Assembly (NCBI RefSeq): GCF_041260665.1
Contig: NZ_JBGCCT010000010.1
Location: 186,001 to 250,000 of the forward strand
Direction of reading: 5' to 3'
Source of the DNA: Catenulispora sp. GP43
GTDB lineage: Bacteria; Actinomycetota; Actinomycetes; Streptomycetales; Catenulisporaceae
Length of the DNA stretch: 64,000 nucleotides
Part shown: piece after piece, positions 1 to 7,268 of the stretch
Layout of the letters: every line of letters begins with the position of its first letter
How positions within the stretch are numbered: position 1 is the first letter of the stretch
Program-made: the position numbers and the translations under genes
Notes under the pieces: generated by a model
What the model was told of the DNA's origin: nothing
The model's input: only the letters and a program-made list of their open reading frames with translations
The model's database searches: none

Positions 1-536
1 GGGTAGCCGGCGCCGCGGGTATGGATGTCGTGGTCGACGACGCAGGGGTGAGAGCCGTTCGCGGCGTCGACGGCCGACGCGGGCAGAGCGTCGATGTCGT
101 AGGGACACAGCAGCCACCAGCCCGGGCCGCGGTCGAAGGCGGTGTTCAGCAACCGCTCGTGCTGCCGGCACTCGGCCAGTTCGCTCGGCGTGCGGCCGGC
201 CCAGACCGACTCACTGATCCCCCGGAAACCTCGCGCCGTCGCGGCGTTCTCCTCGACCCAGTCCTGCCAGGCCGGGATGATCCGCGCCGGGTTCCGGCCG
301 ACACGCTCCATGTCGAGGAACCCGACCCGGTCGGCGTCGGTGCCCAGAACCCGTCGGAGTAAGGCGGCGCGCGACTCGACTATCGCGACCAGGACCGCTT
401 CCCCCGCCGCCAGAGCACCGCGGACAAAGGCTGCGGCCCCCGCCAGGAAGTGCTCACTGCCGGAGTACAGGAACGCCTCGTGCCGAAAGGGATCCGCCGG
501 TGTGGGAGATCGGTTGGCAAGAGCCGTCCCGCTCAC
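1..536 (-). CDS. MEDS-domain anti-sigma regulatory protein, RsbA-like (3' end outside window)
   Basis: The first 178 codons of a gene running off the left edge. The translation after the GTG start contains HEAFLYSG, a stretch reading FVRGALAAGEAVLVA, and later WAGRTPSELAECRQHE and LLCPYD. These are the marks of the MEDS sensory domain found in actinobacterial RsbA-type proteins, which usually carry a C-terminal HATPase_c_2 kinase-like domain acting on anti-sigma/sigma partners. That C-terminal domain would lie outside the window, so its presence is inference. The GTG at 536 is chosen because GGCGAGG lies seven bases upstream. It is the leftmost of several signalling genes in the window that belong to partner-switching families. 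Confidence 0.8.
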   Translation of the reverse strand, partial: MSGTALANRSPTPADPFRHEAFLYSGSEHFLAGAAAFVRGALAAGEAVLVAIVESRAALLRRVLGTDADRVGFLDMERVGRNPARIIPAWQDWVEENAATARGFRGISESVWAGRTPSELAECRQHERLLNTAFDRGPGWWLLCPYDIDALPASAVDAANGSHPCVVDHDIHTRGAGY

Positions 537-690
537 TCTCTCACCTCGCCGCAGTAGATCCAGACGCGCGCAACCCTTCTTCGGGGATGGTTACCAGTTA
601 CCTCTTTCCGGGGGTTCAAACGAGAGCCGGGCCGATGGACGCTCATCCAGCCAGCTCCGGCGCACTCGGCGGGGCTCGTTATGGGGCCCG

Positions 691-1353
691 TTATCCGGAG
701 CTCTGCCGAGAAGCTGAAGCGCCGTCGTGGTCGGCGCCGTTCAGCGTGATCAGTTCGGCGATGCCGTCGGTGAGCCGGTAGGCCAGGCCCACCACCGCGA
801 CATCTCCGGCCGCCAGGGCGTCGGACAGAATGCGCGAGCGCTCCAGCAGCAGGTGCACCGTGTGCTGAATCTGCTCGGCGATGAAGTCCCGGTCGGCGGT
901 GTGGCCGGCAGCCCGGGCGGCCAGCACCGAAGGGGTGACCTTCTCGATGACGTCGCGCACATACCCGTACCCGCGGGCCGGGATGCCTTCCTCCACCGCC
1001 CTGCGCGCGGCTCCGACGGCGCCGCAGGAGTCGTGGCCGAGGACCACCACCAGCGGGCAGCGCAGCACGGACACCCCGTATTCGATGCTGCCCAGCACCT
1101 CCGGGCCGATGACATGGCCGGCGGTGCGGACCACGAACAGGTCGCCGAGGCCCCGGTCGAAGATGATCTCGGCGGCCAGCCGGGAGTCGGAGCAACCGAA
1201 CAGCACCGCGAACGGCGCCTGCCCGGGAGCCAGTTCGGCGCGACGCTCGGCGTCCTGGTTCGGGTGCTCGGGAGTGCCGTCGACGAAGCGCCGGTTGCCG
1301 GCGATGAGCATCGCGAACGCCCCGTCGGGGGTGAGTGGAGAGCGACGCGCCAT
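691..1353 (-). CDS. Beta-class carbonic anhydrase
   Basis: Predicted zinc enzyme of 220 residues that interconverts CO2 and bicarbonate in the cytoplasm. The zinc ligands are visible: Cys54 with the Asp56-Arg58 dyad in GCSDSR, then His107 and Cys110 in GHDSCGA. RTAGHV near residue 76 is also conserved in the family. Length and motif order fit a complete beta carbonic anhydrase of the mycobacterial/streptomycete type. It starts at the ATG at 1353 and follows no obvious operon partner; the short membrane protein upstream of it lies about 200 bp away on the same strand. Family assignment is firm; its physiological role here (CO2 supply or pH) is not shown. Confidence 0.93.
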   Translation of the reverse strand: MARRSPLTPDGAFAMLIAGNRRFVDGTPEHPNQDAERRAELAPGQAPFAVLFGCSDSRLAAEIIFDRGLGDLFVVRTAGHVIGPEVLGSIEYGVSVLRCPLVVVLGHDSCGAVGAARRAVEEGIPARGYGYVRDVIEKVTPSVLAARAAGHTADRDFIAEQIQHTVHLLLERSRILSDALAAGDVAVVGLAYRLTDGIAELITLNGADHDGASASRQSSG

Positions 1354-1553
1354 ACCGCCAGGCTACGGTCCGCCGGCTCTCCGCGCCGTTGGTGGACGGG
1401 GCGCGCGATCTCCACCAGGACGTGGCCGTGGACAACCCCTCCGAGCCGGTGGCCCGGGTGCTGGCCGTTGCCGCCCTCGAAGATCTGTTCGATCTGACCG
1501 GGGCCGAGCCGCCATCCGAAGATCCGGCAGCCCACCCGGGCCCCGCCAGCCCC

Positions 1554-1727
1554 TCAAGCGCGGTTCCGCCTCACGATCGTCCAGGCCAGGACGCCGGTCG
1601 CGACGAAAGCGAGGATGACGGTCGAGACACTGCCGGTGGTGATCCCGCCGATCAGCAGCAATACACCGCCGAGGATCACTCCAGGCAGAAGCCACGGGGA
1701 AACGTTGTTCGTGCCGCCAGCGGGCAT
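1554..1727 (-). CDS. Small two-span membrane protein
   Basis: A 57-residue protein beginning MPAGGTNNVSPW and ending in VRRNRA. Residues of about 12-30 and 33-50 form two hydrophobic segments rich in Leu, Ile, Val and Gly, separated by TTGS, so it is probably a helical hairpin in the membrane with a basic C-terminus. The ATG at 1727 is preferred over an upstream in-frame ATG at 1838 because AGGGAGCAGGTC directly precedes it and the extra N-terminus would be highly charged. No family is recognised; such short hydrophobic proteins are common near stress genes in actinomycetes. The 200 bp between it and the carbonic anhydrase hold no supportable gene. Confidence 0.6.
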   Translation of the reverse strand: MPAGGTNNVSPWLLPGVILGGVLLLIGGITTGSVSTVILAFVATGVLAWTIVRRNRA

Positions 1728-1934
1728 GACCTGCTCCCTTCGCCGGCGAGTTAAGACGATCTTCGTGCCGAAGACGCCGGAAGGCAAACGCAGAGAACGT
1801 CGCTTTCCGCGTTCGCGATCGTCGGCCTCAGTCGGCACCGGTCACCGTCCCTTTGCCACCGCGCCCGCGCGTTTGGAACACGGGACGCCCCGGGCACGCG
1901 AGGCACGCCATCCGGACGACACCGGGAGGACCGT

Positions 1935-2202
1935 ACGACGACCTTCGGATATTTCCTGGCCAGCGAGGAATGCGCGGTCTTCACCCACGGCCGCTTCCGC
2001 TTCGGCGTCGGCAGCGGCGAGGCACTCAACGAGCACACCACCGGGGAGCACTGGCGGCGCAGCGGCATCCGCGCTGAGATGCTGGAGGAAGCCATCGAGA
2101 TCATTCGACTGCTGTTCGACGGCAGCGTGGTCGACTACGACGGCGCGTACTACACCGTCGACAACGCACGCCTCTACACCGTCCCCGACACACCGCCCAA
2201 GT
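1935..2202 (+). pseudogene. Fragment of LLM-class F420-dependent oxidoreductase
   Basis: One frame encodes an internal slice of a luciferase-like monooxygenase of the F420/G6PDH type: FTHGRFRFGVGSGEALNEH, then MLEEAIEIIRLLFDG and VDYDGAYYTVDNARLY. In intact relatives this block lies around residues 80-170 of a roughly 320-residue protein. Here nothing recognisable precedes TTTFGYF and the similarity stops after YTVPDTPP, where the hemerythrin gene on the other strand begins. No start codon with a ribosome site and no C-terminal half are present. It is therefore a gene relic, probably left by a deletion or recombination. Confidence 0.7.
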
Positions 2203-2239
2203 ACCGGGCGCGTGTGCAGTGTGCGGAGGCTCGGGCCAC

Positions 2240-2902
2240 CTATCTGGCCTCTGACACCCCGAGGTCCTCGTACAGCCGGTCCCGCTGGTCGCTGCTGAGG
2301 GTGGCGCAGACTGAAGCCAGGGTGCTGTCCGCCTGCTCCCCGGCGGCCTCGACGATGCCCCGTACGATCGCCGTCCGGGGCTCCGGCGGGAGTGCGGGCA
2401 GCATTCTGTGCAGGTCGGTGAGCGCCTCTTCCGGGGTGCGCGAAGCACGGAATGCGACGAGGACGGCTGCCAGTTCCTCATCGCCGGCGGACTGCCACAA
2501 CGCCGGCATCGCCACTGTCTCCTCCGCGTACAGGTGCGCAAGATAGGCGCTGATCACTTCGTTCAACGCCAGATACAAGGCATGCTGCGCCTCAGGCCGC
2601 GATTCGACCTCGGTGCCGGGCAGCGCCCGAGCCCGCGCGTCCAACGCGATGAATGCCGCGTCGAGGCGCACGTGCTCGCCGTCCAACGCATCGGCCGCCA
2701 GAGGTGCGCGCTCCCGCAGGAGTTTGTGGATGAAGCTGTCTTCATGGTCCGCGTGCTCCCGGAGCTCCTGCGTCATGGCCAGGCAGCGATCCGCCAACTC
2801 GGGCACGGCTTCGACGTCGGCGGCACCGAGCTCGGTGGCGAGAGCGAACAGCCGCGCACGCTGTCCCATGTGAACGTTCCGGTAAAGGTCGACCCTGGTC
2901 AT
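2240..2902 (-). CDS. Hemerythrin-like domain protein
   Basis: A 220-residue helical protein starting MTRVDLYRNVHMGQ. Spaced histidine and acidic residues (EHADHEDSFIHKLL; DGEHVRLD; AYLAHLYAEETVAMPALW) match the pattern of hemerythrin/HHE cation-binding four-helix bundles that hold a di-iron centre and sense or scavenge oxygen, peroxide or nitric oxide. The ATG at 2902 is chosen because CGGAGG lies 10 bases upstream; an in-frame ATG at 2965 would put the operator inside the coding region. It diverges from a MarR gene 87 bp away, and the inverted repeat between them probably controls both. Which ligand it binds is not visible. Confidence 0.75.
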   Translation of the reverse strand: MTRVDLYRNVHMGQRARLFALATELGAADVEAVPELADRCLAMTQELREHADHEDSFIHKLLRERAPLAADALDGEHVRLDAAFIALDARARALPGTEVESRPEAQHALYLALNEVISAYLAHLYAEETVAMPALWQSAGDEELAAVLVAFRASRTPEEALTDLHRMLPALPPEPRTAIVRGIVEAAGEQADSTLASVCATLSSDQRDRLYEDLGVSEAR

Positions 2903-2937
2903 GGCGTGTCCTCCGAAGTAGTCGCCTTGCGGTAGTA

Positions 2938-2972
2938 TGACAACACGATGCCATCTAGACATCATGTTGTCA
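2938..2972. promoter_or_regulatory. MarR-type operator between hemerythrin and marR genes
   Basis: Two 13-base arms, TGACAACACGATG and CATCATGTTGTCA, are inverted copies with one mismatch separated by nine bases. The site sits between two divergent starts (2902 minus, 2990 plus), 17 bases ahead of the MarR start, the classic position for an autorepressing MarR regulator that also controls its neighbour. Confidence 0.7.
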
Positions 2973-2989
2973 ATTTAGAGGAGTATCCA

Positions 2990-3436
2990 GTGACGGACGA
3001 GACGGCGCTCCTGGTCGCCGACGTCTTCGAGGCAGCCGGGGCCCTGCGGCGCCTGGGCGAGCGAACGGCCGACGCGGAGGGGCTGACCCAGGCCCGGTGG
3101 CAGGTGCTGAGCGTGGCGTCCGAGGACCCGCTCACCGTCCCGCAAGCCGCGCGCCGCCTCGGTGTCAGCCGCCAGAACGTCCAGCGGGTCGCCAATGATC
3201 TGGTGGAACTCGAGTTCGCGGCCTTCGCGCCCAACCCGGACCACCGCAGCTCTCCCTTGCTGACCCTCACCTCCCGCGGCAGGGAGTCGCTCGCGCGCGT
3301 CACCGCCAGAGCGGCGGCGCTGCACGCCGCACTGTTCGCGGACATCTCCGATGAGGAGATCCGCAGCACCAGGGCCTCGCTGCGCCGGCTGTTGGCCGAA
3401 CTCGACCGCCACGAGGGCACCGCCGGTCAGCGCTAG
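2990..3436 (+). CDS. MarR-family transcriptional regulator
   Basis: A 148-residue winged-helix regulator. The core reads LTQARWQVLSVASEDPLTVP, then AARRLGVSRQNVQRVANDL (recognition helix) and NPDHRSSPLLTLTSRG (wing), followed by a C-terminal dimerisation helix with RRLLAELDRHE. The start is GTG at 2990 because GAGGAG lies seven bases before it; an in-frame ATG at 2948 would fall inside the operator. It is divergently arranged with the hemerythrin gene and the inverted repeat between them is its probable binding site, so a role in oxidative or nitrosative stress control is a reasonable inference. No ligand can be deduced. Confidence 0.88.
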   Translation: MTDETALLVADVFEAAGALRRLGERTADAEGLTQARWQVLSVASEDPLTVPQAARRLGVSRQNVQRVANDLVELEFAAFAPNPDHRSSPLLTLTSRGRESLARVTARAAALHAALFADISDEEIRSTRASLRRLLAELDRHEGTAGQR

Positions 3437-3577
3437 GCGCCAGCCCGCGGCGGTCTCCGCCGGTGTGCCACGGGCCATACCGGCCGCGATCGCTACGACC
3501 TCAGCCGGCGGTCGCGGCCGGCATGGGCGTCGCGACCTGCTCAGAAGGCTCGTTGATGAAGCCTGACGCGACGTCGG

Positions 3578-4204
3578 CTACCGGGGGCTCGTGTGCTGCG
3601 CGATGTGGTCGAGTGCCGCGTCCAGGGCGACTTCCAAGGGCTTGACCCGGCGCTGCACCTGAGTGAGCAGAAGCCCGCCCTGGAGTGCCGCGAGGGTCGC
3701 CAAGGCCAGGTCGTCCGGGTCCGCGTTCAGTTCGCCGCGGGCGTGCATCGTCCGAAGGCCGGCCTGGATCGCCGTCTCCCAGCGGAGGAAGCCGGAGGCC
3801 ACCGCCAGGCGGGCCTCGGGGTTCGATTCGGCGACTTCGCTGGCGAGTGAGCCGATGGGGCAGCCGCCGCGGCACTGCAGGCGCAACTGGTACTCCACGA
3901 GCGCGTCACGCCACTGGCGCAGACCCTCCAAGGTGTCCAGTTTGTCGAAGAGCGGCTGCTGCAAGTCCAGGACGGCCTCGGTCTGGTACTCGATCACGGC
4001 GAGCAAGAGTTCCTGCTTGTCGGCGAAGTAGTGGTAGATCTGCGAGCCGCTGACGCCCGCCGCCGCACGCACGTCCTCCAGGGTCGCCTCGGTGATGCCC
4101 TGTTCGTACATGAGCTGGGCGGCGGCCGCGACGATCCGCCGCCGGGTTTCCTGGCCCTTGCGGGTCAAGCGCTTCGCGGTCGGGGCGTGCGTCTCGGTGG
4201 TCAT
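3578..4204 (-). CDS. TetR/AcrR-family transcriptional regulator
   Basis: A 208-residue repressor. The N-terminal helix-turn-helix covers about residues 15-62: RRRIVAAAAQLMYEQG, then ATLEDVRAAAGVSGSQIYHYF and DKQELLLAVI. The C-terminal ligand domain contains CRGGCPIGSLASEVAE, a feature of the LmrA/YxaF-like TetR branch. It diverges from an SDR gene 110 bp away with two similar palindromes between, so it most likely represses itself and the SDR. The inducer is unknown. The 140 bp between this gene and the MarR gene hold nothing recognisable. Confidence 0.9.
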   Translation of the reverse strand: MTTETHAPTAKRLTRKGQETRRRIVAAAAQLMYEQGITEATLEDVRAAAGVSGSQIYHYFADKQELLLAVIEYQTEAVLDLQQPLFDKLDTLEGLRQWRDALVEYQLRLQCRGGCPIGSLASEVAESNPEARLAVASGFLRWETAIQAGLRTMHARGELNADPDDLALATLAALQGGLLLTQVQRRVKPLEVALDAALDHIAQHTSPR

Positions 4205-4224
4205 GTGGTCACGCTAGCAGTTTT

Positions 4225-4273
4225 TGGATTAGACAACCCATTTTCTGCGGACAAGAGTGGGCTGCACAACCCA
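4225..4273. promoter_or_regulatory. Twin TetR operator candidates
   Basis: Two imperfect palindromes share the pattern TGGRYT-N4-AACCCA: TGGATTAGACAACCCA at 4225-4240 and TGGGCTGCACAACCCA at 4258-4273. Their spacing is 33 bp, about three helical turns, placing them on the same face of the DNA. They fill the gap between the divergent TetR and SDR genes. Confidence 0.6.
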
Positions 4274-4314
4274 TTCTGGCGCGGTGACCACCGCCCTCCT
4301 GGAAGGCAGCACCC

Positions 4315-5058
4315 ATGGAACACGTGGAACTCACCGGCAAAACCGCGCTGGTCACCGGATCCACAGGCGGTATCGGCCGGGAGACGGCTCTGCTGCTGGC
4401 TTCGGCCGGAGCCTCGGTCGTCGTCTCCGGGCGCGACGCCGAACGCGGTGCCCGAACCGTCCAATCCATCACCGAGCAGGGCGGGCGCGCTCGCTTCATC
4501 GCGGCCGACCTGACAGACCTGGACTCTCTTCGGGGCCTGGCCGAGGCGGCAGGAGACGTCGACATCCTCGTCAACAACGCGGCGGTGTTCCCCGGCGCAC
4601 CCACCACCGACCAGGACGTGGCCTCGTTCGACTCCACCCTGGCCACGAACATCCGGGCGCCGTACTTCCTGACCGCGGCACTCGTCCCCGCCATGATCGC
4701 CAAGGGCGCGGGCAGCATCGTCAACATCAGCACCATGGCGACCCGGATCGGCATGCCGGGACTGTCCGTGTACAGCGCGACCAAGGCCGCGCTGGAATCG
4801 CTGACGCGCACCTGGGCGGCGGAATTCAGCCCGGCGGGCGTCCGGGTCAACACCGTCGCTCCCGGACCCACCCGCACCGACATGGTCCTGTCCACCATGG
4901 GCGAGGACGGAGCGGCCCAGGTCGGGAAGACCACCCTTCTCGGCCGCGTGGCCGCCCCGCGCGAGATCGCCGAGGTGGTCCTGTTCCTTGCCTCCGACCG
5001 GGCCGCATACATCACCGGTGCCACGATCGCCGCCGACGCCGGCCGCACCGCCGTGTGA
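4315..5058 (+). CDS. Short-chain dehydrogenase/reductase (SDR)
   Basis: A 247-residue NAD(P)-dependent oxidoreductase of the classical SDR type. The cofactor motif TGSTGGIG lies at residues 14-21, NNAAVF follows the fourth strand, and the catalytic Ser, Tyr and Lys are in IVNISTMATR and VYSATKAALES. The C-terminal block TGATIAADAGRTAV is normal for complete SDRs such as 3-oxoacyl-ACP reductase relatives. The ATG at 4315 follows GGAAGG. It is divergent from the TetR regulator, which probably controls it. Substrate cannot be predicted from sequence. Confidence 0.9.
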   Translation: MEHVELTGKTALVTGSTGGIGRETALLLASAGASVVVSGRDAERGARTVQSITEQGGRARFIAADLTDLDSLRGLAEAAGDVDILVNNAAVFPGAPTTDQDVASFDSTLATNIRAPYFLTAALVPAMIAKGAGSIVNISTMATRIGMPGLSVYSATKAALESLTRTWAAEFSPAGVRVNTVAPGPTRTDMVLSTMGEDGAAQVGKTTLLGRVAAPREIAEVVLFLASDRAAYITGATIAADAGRTAV

Positions 5059-5119
5059 CGATCGCGGCGACTCCGTCCCACAAACCGCGGACGGCGCATC
5101 CCGCCCCGTCGCTGAAACC

Positions 5120-5428
5120 ATTTGCGGTTTGGAGTTCGTGTTCGACGACGGTCGCGCCGAGCGCGACCTCACCGCCGTGGTCGGCCGGCCGGACGCCACC
5201 GTCGCAGACCTCGCTGAAGCGCTCGGCGCCGGGCGGGGGCCGCTGGTCGTCGACGGCCGGGTGGTGGGGGCGGAGCTCGCGCTCGGTGAGTGCGGGCTGG
5301 TGGTCGGGTCGCTGATCGGCCGACCGAGCGCTTCGGTGACGCCCGGGCCGGTGCCGGAGGTGCCGCAGGTGCCGATGCCGGCATCGGCATCGGCATCGGC
5401 ATCGGCATCGGCATCGGCATCGGCACGT
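5120..5428 (+). pseudogene. Remnant of FtsK/SpoIIIE- or FHA-type protein N-terminus
   Basis: The frame encodes CGLEFVFDDGRAERDLTAVV, then ATVADLAEALGAGRGPLVVDG and ECGLVVGSLIG. This beta-grasp-like layout (ATVADL..AL, short insert, VDG, LVxGSxIG) resembles the N-terminal region of actinobacterial FtsK/SpoIIIE and FHA-domain proteins. It has no ribosome site and starts only 60 bp after the SDR stop. It then runs into a Pro-rich stretch and a hexanucleotide repeat, after which the frame continues as unrelated residues. It seems to be a truncated relic joined to the HTH fragment downstream. Assignment rests on pattern memory alone. Confidence 0.35.
5381..5422. repeat. (GCATCG)7 hexanucleotide repeat
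   Basis: Seven perfect tandem copies of GCATCG, preceded by a near-match and followed by GCACGT. In the frame of the upstream relic it reads Ala-Ser repeats. Because the unit is six bases, copy-number change would not shift the frame. Confidence 0.95.
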
Positions 5429-5432
5429 CCTG

Positions 5433-5633
5433 ATGATGTCGGTGTCCGGCCAGGAACGCGACGTCCTGGCCGGTATCGCCGCCGGACTCACCCACCGCCA
5501 GATCGCGCGCCGCCTGGCCATCAAGGAGTCGACGGTGGACACGCACATGAAGCGGATCCGCCTGAAGCGCAAGCTCGGCAACAAGGCCGACCTGGTGCGG
5601 CTCGCGGTGGAACTCGGGCTCGTCGAGGGGTGA
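5433..5633 (+). CDS. Orphan LuxR-type helix-turn-helix (66 residues)
   Basis: Encodes a lone GerE/LuxR DNA-binding domain: SGQERDVLAGIAAGLTHRQI, then ARRLAIKESTVDTHMKRI and a final LVRLAVELGLVEG. The four-helix HTH is complete, but no receiver or ATPase domain precedes it. The frame upstream of the tandem ATGs at 5433 and 5436 is only His-Arg repeat translation of the hexanucleotide tract and is closed by a stop at 5337. No good ribosome site is seen. It may be a single-domain regulator, but it more likely is the C-terminal remnant of a larger LuxR protein. Confidence 0.5.
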   Translation: MMSVSGQERDVLAGIAAGLTHRQIARRLAIKESTVDTHMKRIRLKRKLGNKADLVRLAVELGLVEG

Positions 5634-5664
5634 GGGACGGCGGACGAACCAGAGTCCTGGTATT

Positions 5665-6279
5665 TCAAGGTGGGGGCGCGGTCCTCGTCGGATAGCCGAG
5701 TGCGACCGTGAAGAGATGCCGCAGGTTCTGGTCGTGGTCTCGGAGGACCTGGGTGGCCGCTCGGTGGGCACGGCCGAAGCACGACGCCGACAGGCCCTCG
5801 TCCAAGGCCGCCAGCCATGCCGCGTATCCCCACGAGGCGGCGCGCATCAGAAGGCCGCCGTATGCCCCTGTTGTCCGCTCGTCCCGAAGCCGGCCCGTCT
5901 GGCCCGCGACCAGGAGAAGGACGGGTGCCGTGGTGAACGTCCGCTGAAGATCCGCGATCAGTTCACGGTCGGTGGAGATCGTGGCGACGCAGACTGTGAT
6001 GACGTCGCCTCCGGGCTCAGGCCATGTCCTCCTATAGAGGTCCCGGGTACGGTCGAGCACCATTGTGAGCGTGTCCAATCCGACTGGTTCCTCGCGGAAG
6101 TCGCGGACGGATGACCTCGCCGCCAACAACGAGTCCAGGTCTTCGGGGACGAAGCCCGGCGGTCGGGTGGGGAGCTCCAGGCGGCTGAGGACTTCGCCGC
6201 TCAGGCGCGGACCGCAGTGTCCTTCCGTACCCTGGAGGAGGCGTGGGCCTGGCTCGACGAGCCCACGTGCTCGCCACAC
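5665..6279 (-). CDS. Nitroreductase-family protein, possibly N-terminally truncated
   Basis: A 204-residue frame with the nitroreductase/SagB-like fold signatures: LLAARSSVRDFREEPVGLDT near residue 50, then a central TTAPVLLLVAG, GGLLMRAASWGYAA and a closing FTVALGYP. The family uses FMN to reduce nitro compounds or oxidise azoline rings. The 40 residues before PEDLDSLLAARSS do not look like the family, and the frame's start lies inside the opposite-strand SARP relic, so the true N-terminus may have been lost. Expression and activity are doubtful. Confidence 0.55.
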   Translation of the reverse strand: MWRARGLVEPGPRLLQGTEGHCGPRLSGEVLSRLELPTRPPGFVPEDLDSLLAARSSVRDFREEPVGLDTLTMVLDRTRDLYRRTWPEPGGDVITVCVATISTDRELIADLQRTFTTAPVLLLVAGQTGRLRDERTTGAYGGLLMRAASWGYAAWLAALDEGLSASCFGRAHRAATQVLRDHDQNLRHLFTVALGYPTRTAPPP

Positions 6280-6812
6280 AGGCCCTGCTCAACCTGGGCA
6301 TCACGGAGAAGAACCGCGAATCGGCCGCGGCGGCGCTCACCTACCTGGCGGAGGGGACCGAAGAGCTCGACCGACACGAGGCCGAGCACGAACCGAGCAC
6401 CATGAGCCGGCGGCTCCGCCGCGGCATCCTGCTGTGCACGGCCGGAGCCCACGTCGTCCAGGGCCGGTTCACGAGCGCGGCCGAAGAGCTGGACGAGACT
6501 GCTGTGCTGGCGGCGGAGGCCGGAGGCCAGTTCCACGGCGTGCTGGTGACCGAGGTACGCGGCCAGCTCCACCTCAGAGCCCAGAGATACCCTGAAGCAC
6601 TCGTCTGCCTGCGCGAGGCCCTTGAGCAGTTCGAGGCCGAAGCACACCGGGAATCCGTCGCCAGCACCCTGTCGTCCATCGGCCAGGCCCTGTCGGCCAA
6701 CGGCGACGAACCCGCGGCCCGAGCGGCTTGGGCCCGCGCGCTGCCCATGTTCGAGGCCCAGGGCGACCCACGGGCCCGCGAACTCGCGGAGCGGCTGGGT
6801 CCAACCTGCTAG
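6210..6812 (+). pseudogene. C-terminal TPR remnant of an AfsR/SARP-like regulator
   Basis: The frame at 6217 gives SFRTLEEAWAWLDE, the linker seen in AfsR/SARP-type ATPase regulators just before the TPR array. A different frame from 6243 continues with TPR helices: LATQALLNLG, EGRFTSAAEELDET-like repeats, and ESVASTLSSIGQALSANGDE followed by AWARALPMFEAQGDPRARE. The shift between the two frames and the absence of the DNA-binding, BTAD and NB-ARC parts show it is a degraded C-terminal piece. Its 5' end overlaps the opposite-strand nitroreductase frame. Confidence 0.6.
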
Positions 6813-6851
6813 ACTCCTATGTGTTGCGGTAATGGCTCCCATGAACATCTG

Positions 6852-6886
6852 TGCGCCTGCTGGTTTCACCGACAGGCGCGTTTTTG
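6852..6886 (+). terminator. Intrinsic terminator-like hairpin
   Basis: GCGCCTG at 6853-6859 pairs with CAGGCGC at 6873-6879 around a 13-base loop and is followed by GTTTTTG. It lies just after the SARP relic and before the cold-shock relic; it could alternatively belong to the old cold-shock leader. Confidence 0.6.
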
Positions 6887-6965
6887 TTGCCCGGCAGGCT
6901 CCGGGCTGGTCATCATCACGGCGGTGCGGGACACGCGAAGCACGGGTCCCGGTTCTGGTCCCATC

Positions 6966-7035
6966 AAGGAGACGCATATTTCATCGAGCAGGACGGCGGC
7001 GGACCTGACGTGTTCGCCCACTTCTCGAACATCAG
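6966..7035 (+). pseudogene. Cold-shock protein (CspA-type) remnant
   Basis: AAGGAGACGCAT looks like a ribosome site, but the coding part starts directly at AYFIEQDGGGPDVFAHFSNI, which corresponds to residues of about 18-37 of a CspA protein (normal form GFIxQDGGGPDVFVHFSxI including RNP-2). The first third of the gene, with the RNP-1 motif, is missing and the rest ends after SNI. Streptomycetes often place a csp gene directly ahead of a DEAD-box helicase, so this is probably a decayed partner of the helicase downstream. The remaining sequence of the 456-bp gap holds no other gene. Confidence 0.6.
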
Positions 7036-7268
7036 CGTCTCCATCCGATCTTCATCCGGCCCCGCGCATCGGGGCCCCGGCTCCATCACCGGCGACTGAC
7101 CCTCGCAAGACGCCCAGCGTCGCGTTCGGGTCTCGCCGTCCATAGGTGACGTGCAGAACGGTTCCACCGTCCACGCCCCCGTTTTCCGGCTCGTTCGTGT
7201 GGTCTCCCCGCGGTTCTGTCGCGGTGCGGAGCCTTCCTCGATACGCGCCCTATGAGGAAGGTCCTCCC

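Noticed and set aside
1354-1553. Minus-strand frame beginning MGCRIFGWRLGPGQ upstream of carbonic anhydrase
   Set aside because: No ribosome site and the frame continues as a shadow through the carbonic anhydrase; composition not convincing.
5381-5422. Tandem hexamers as a CRISPR array or phase-variation switch
   Set aside because: No spacers, and six-base units cannot shift the reading frame.
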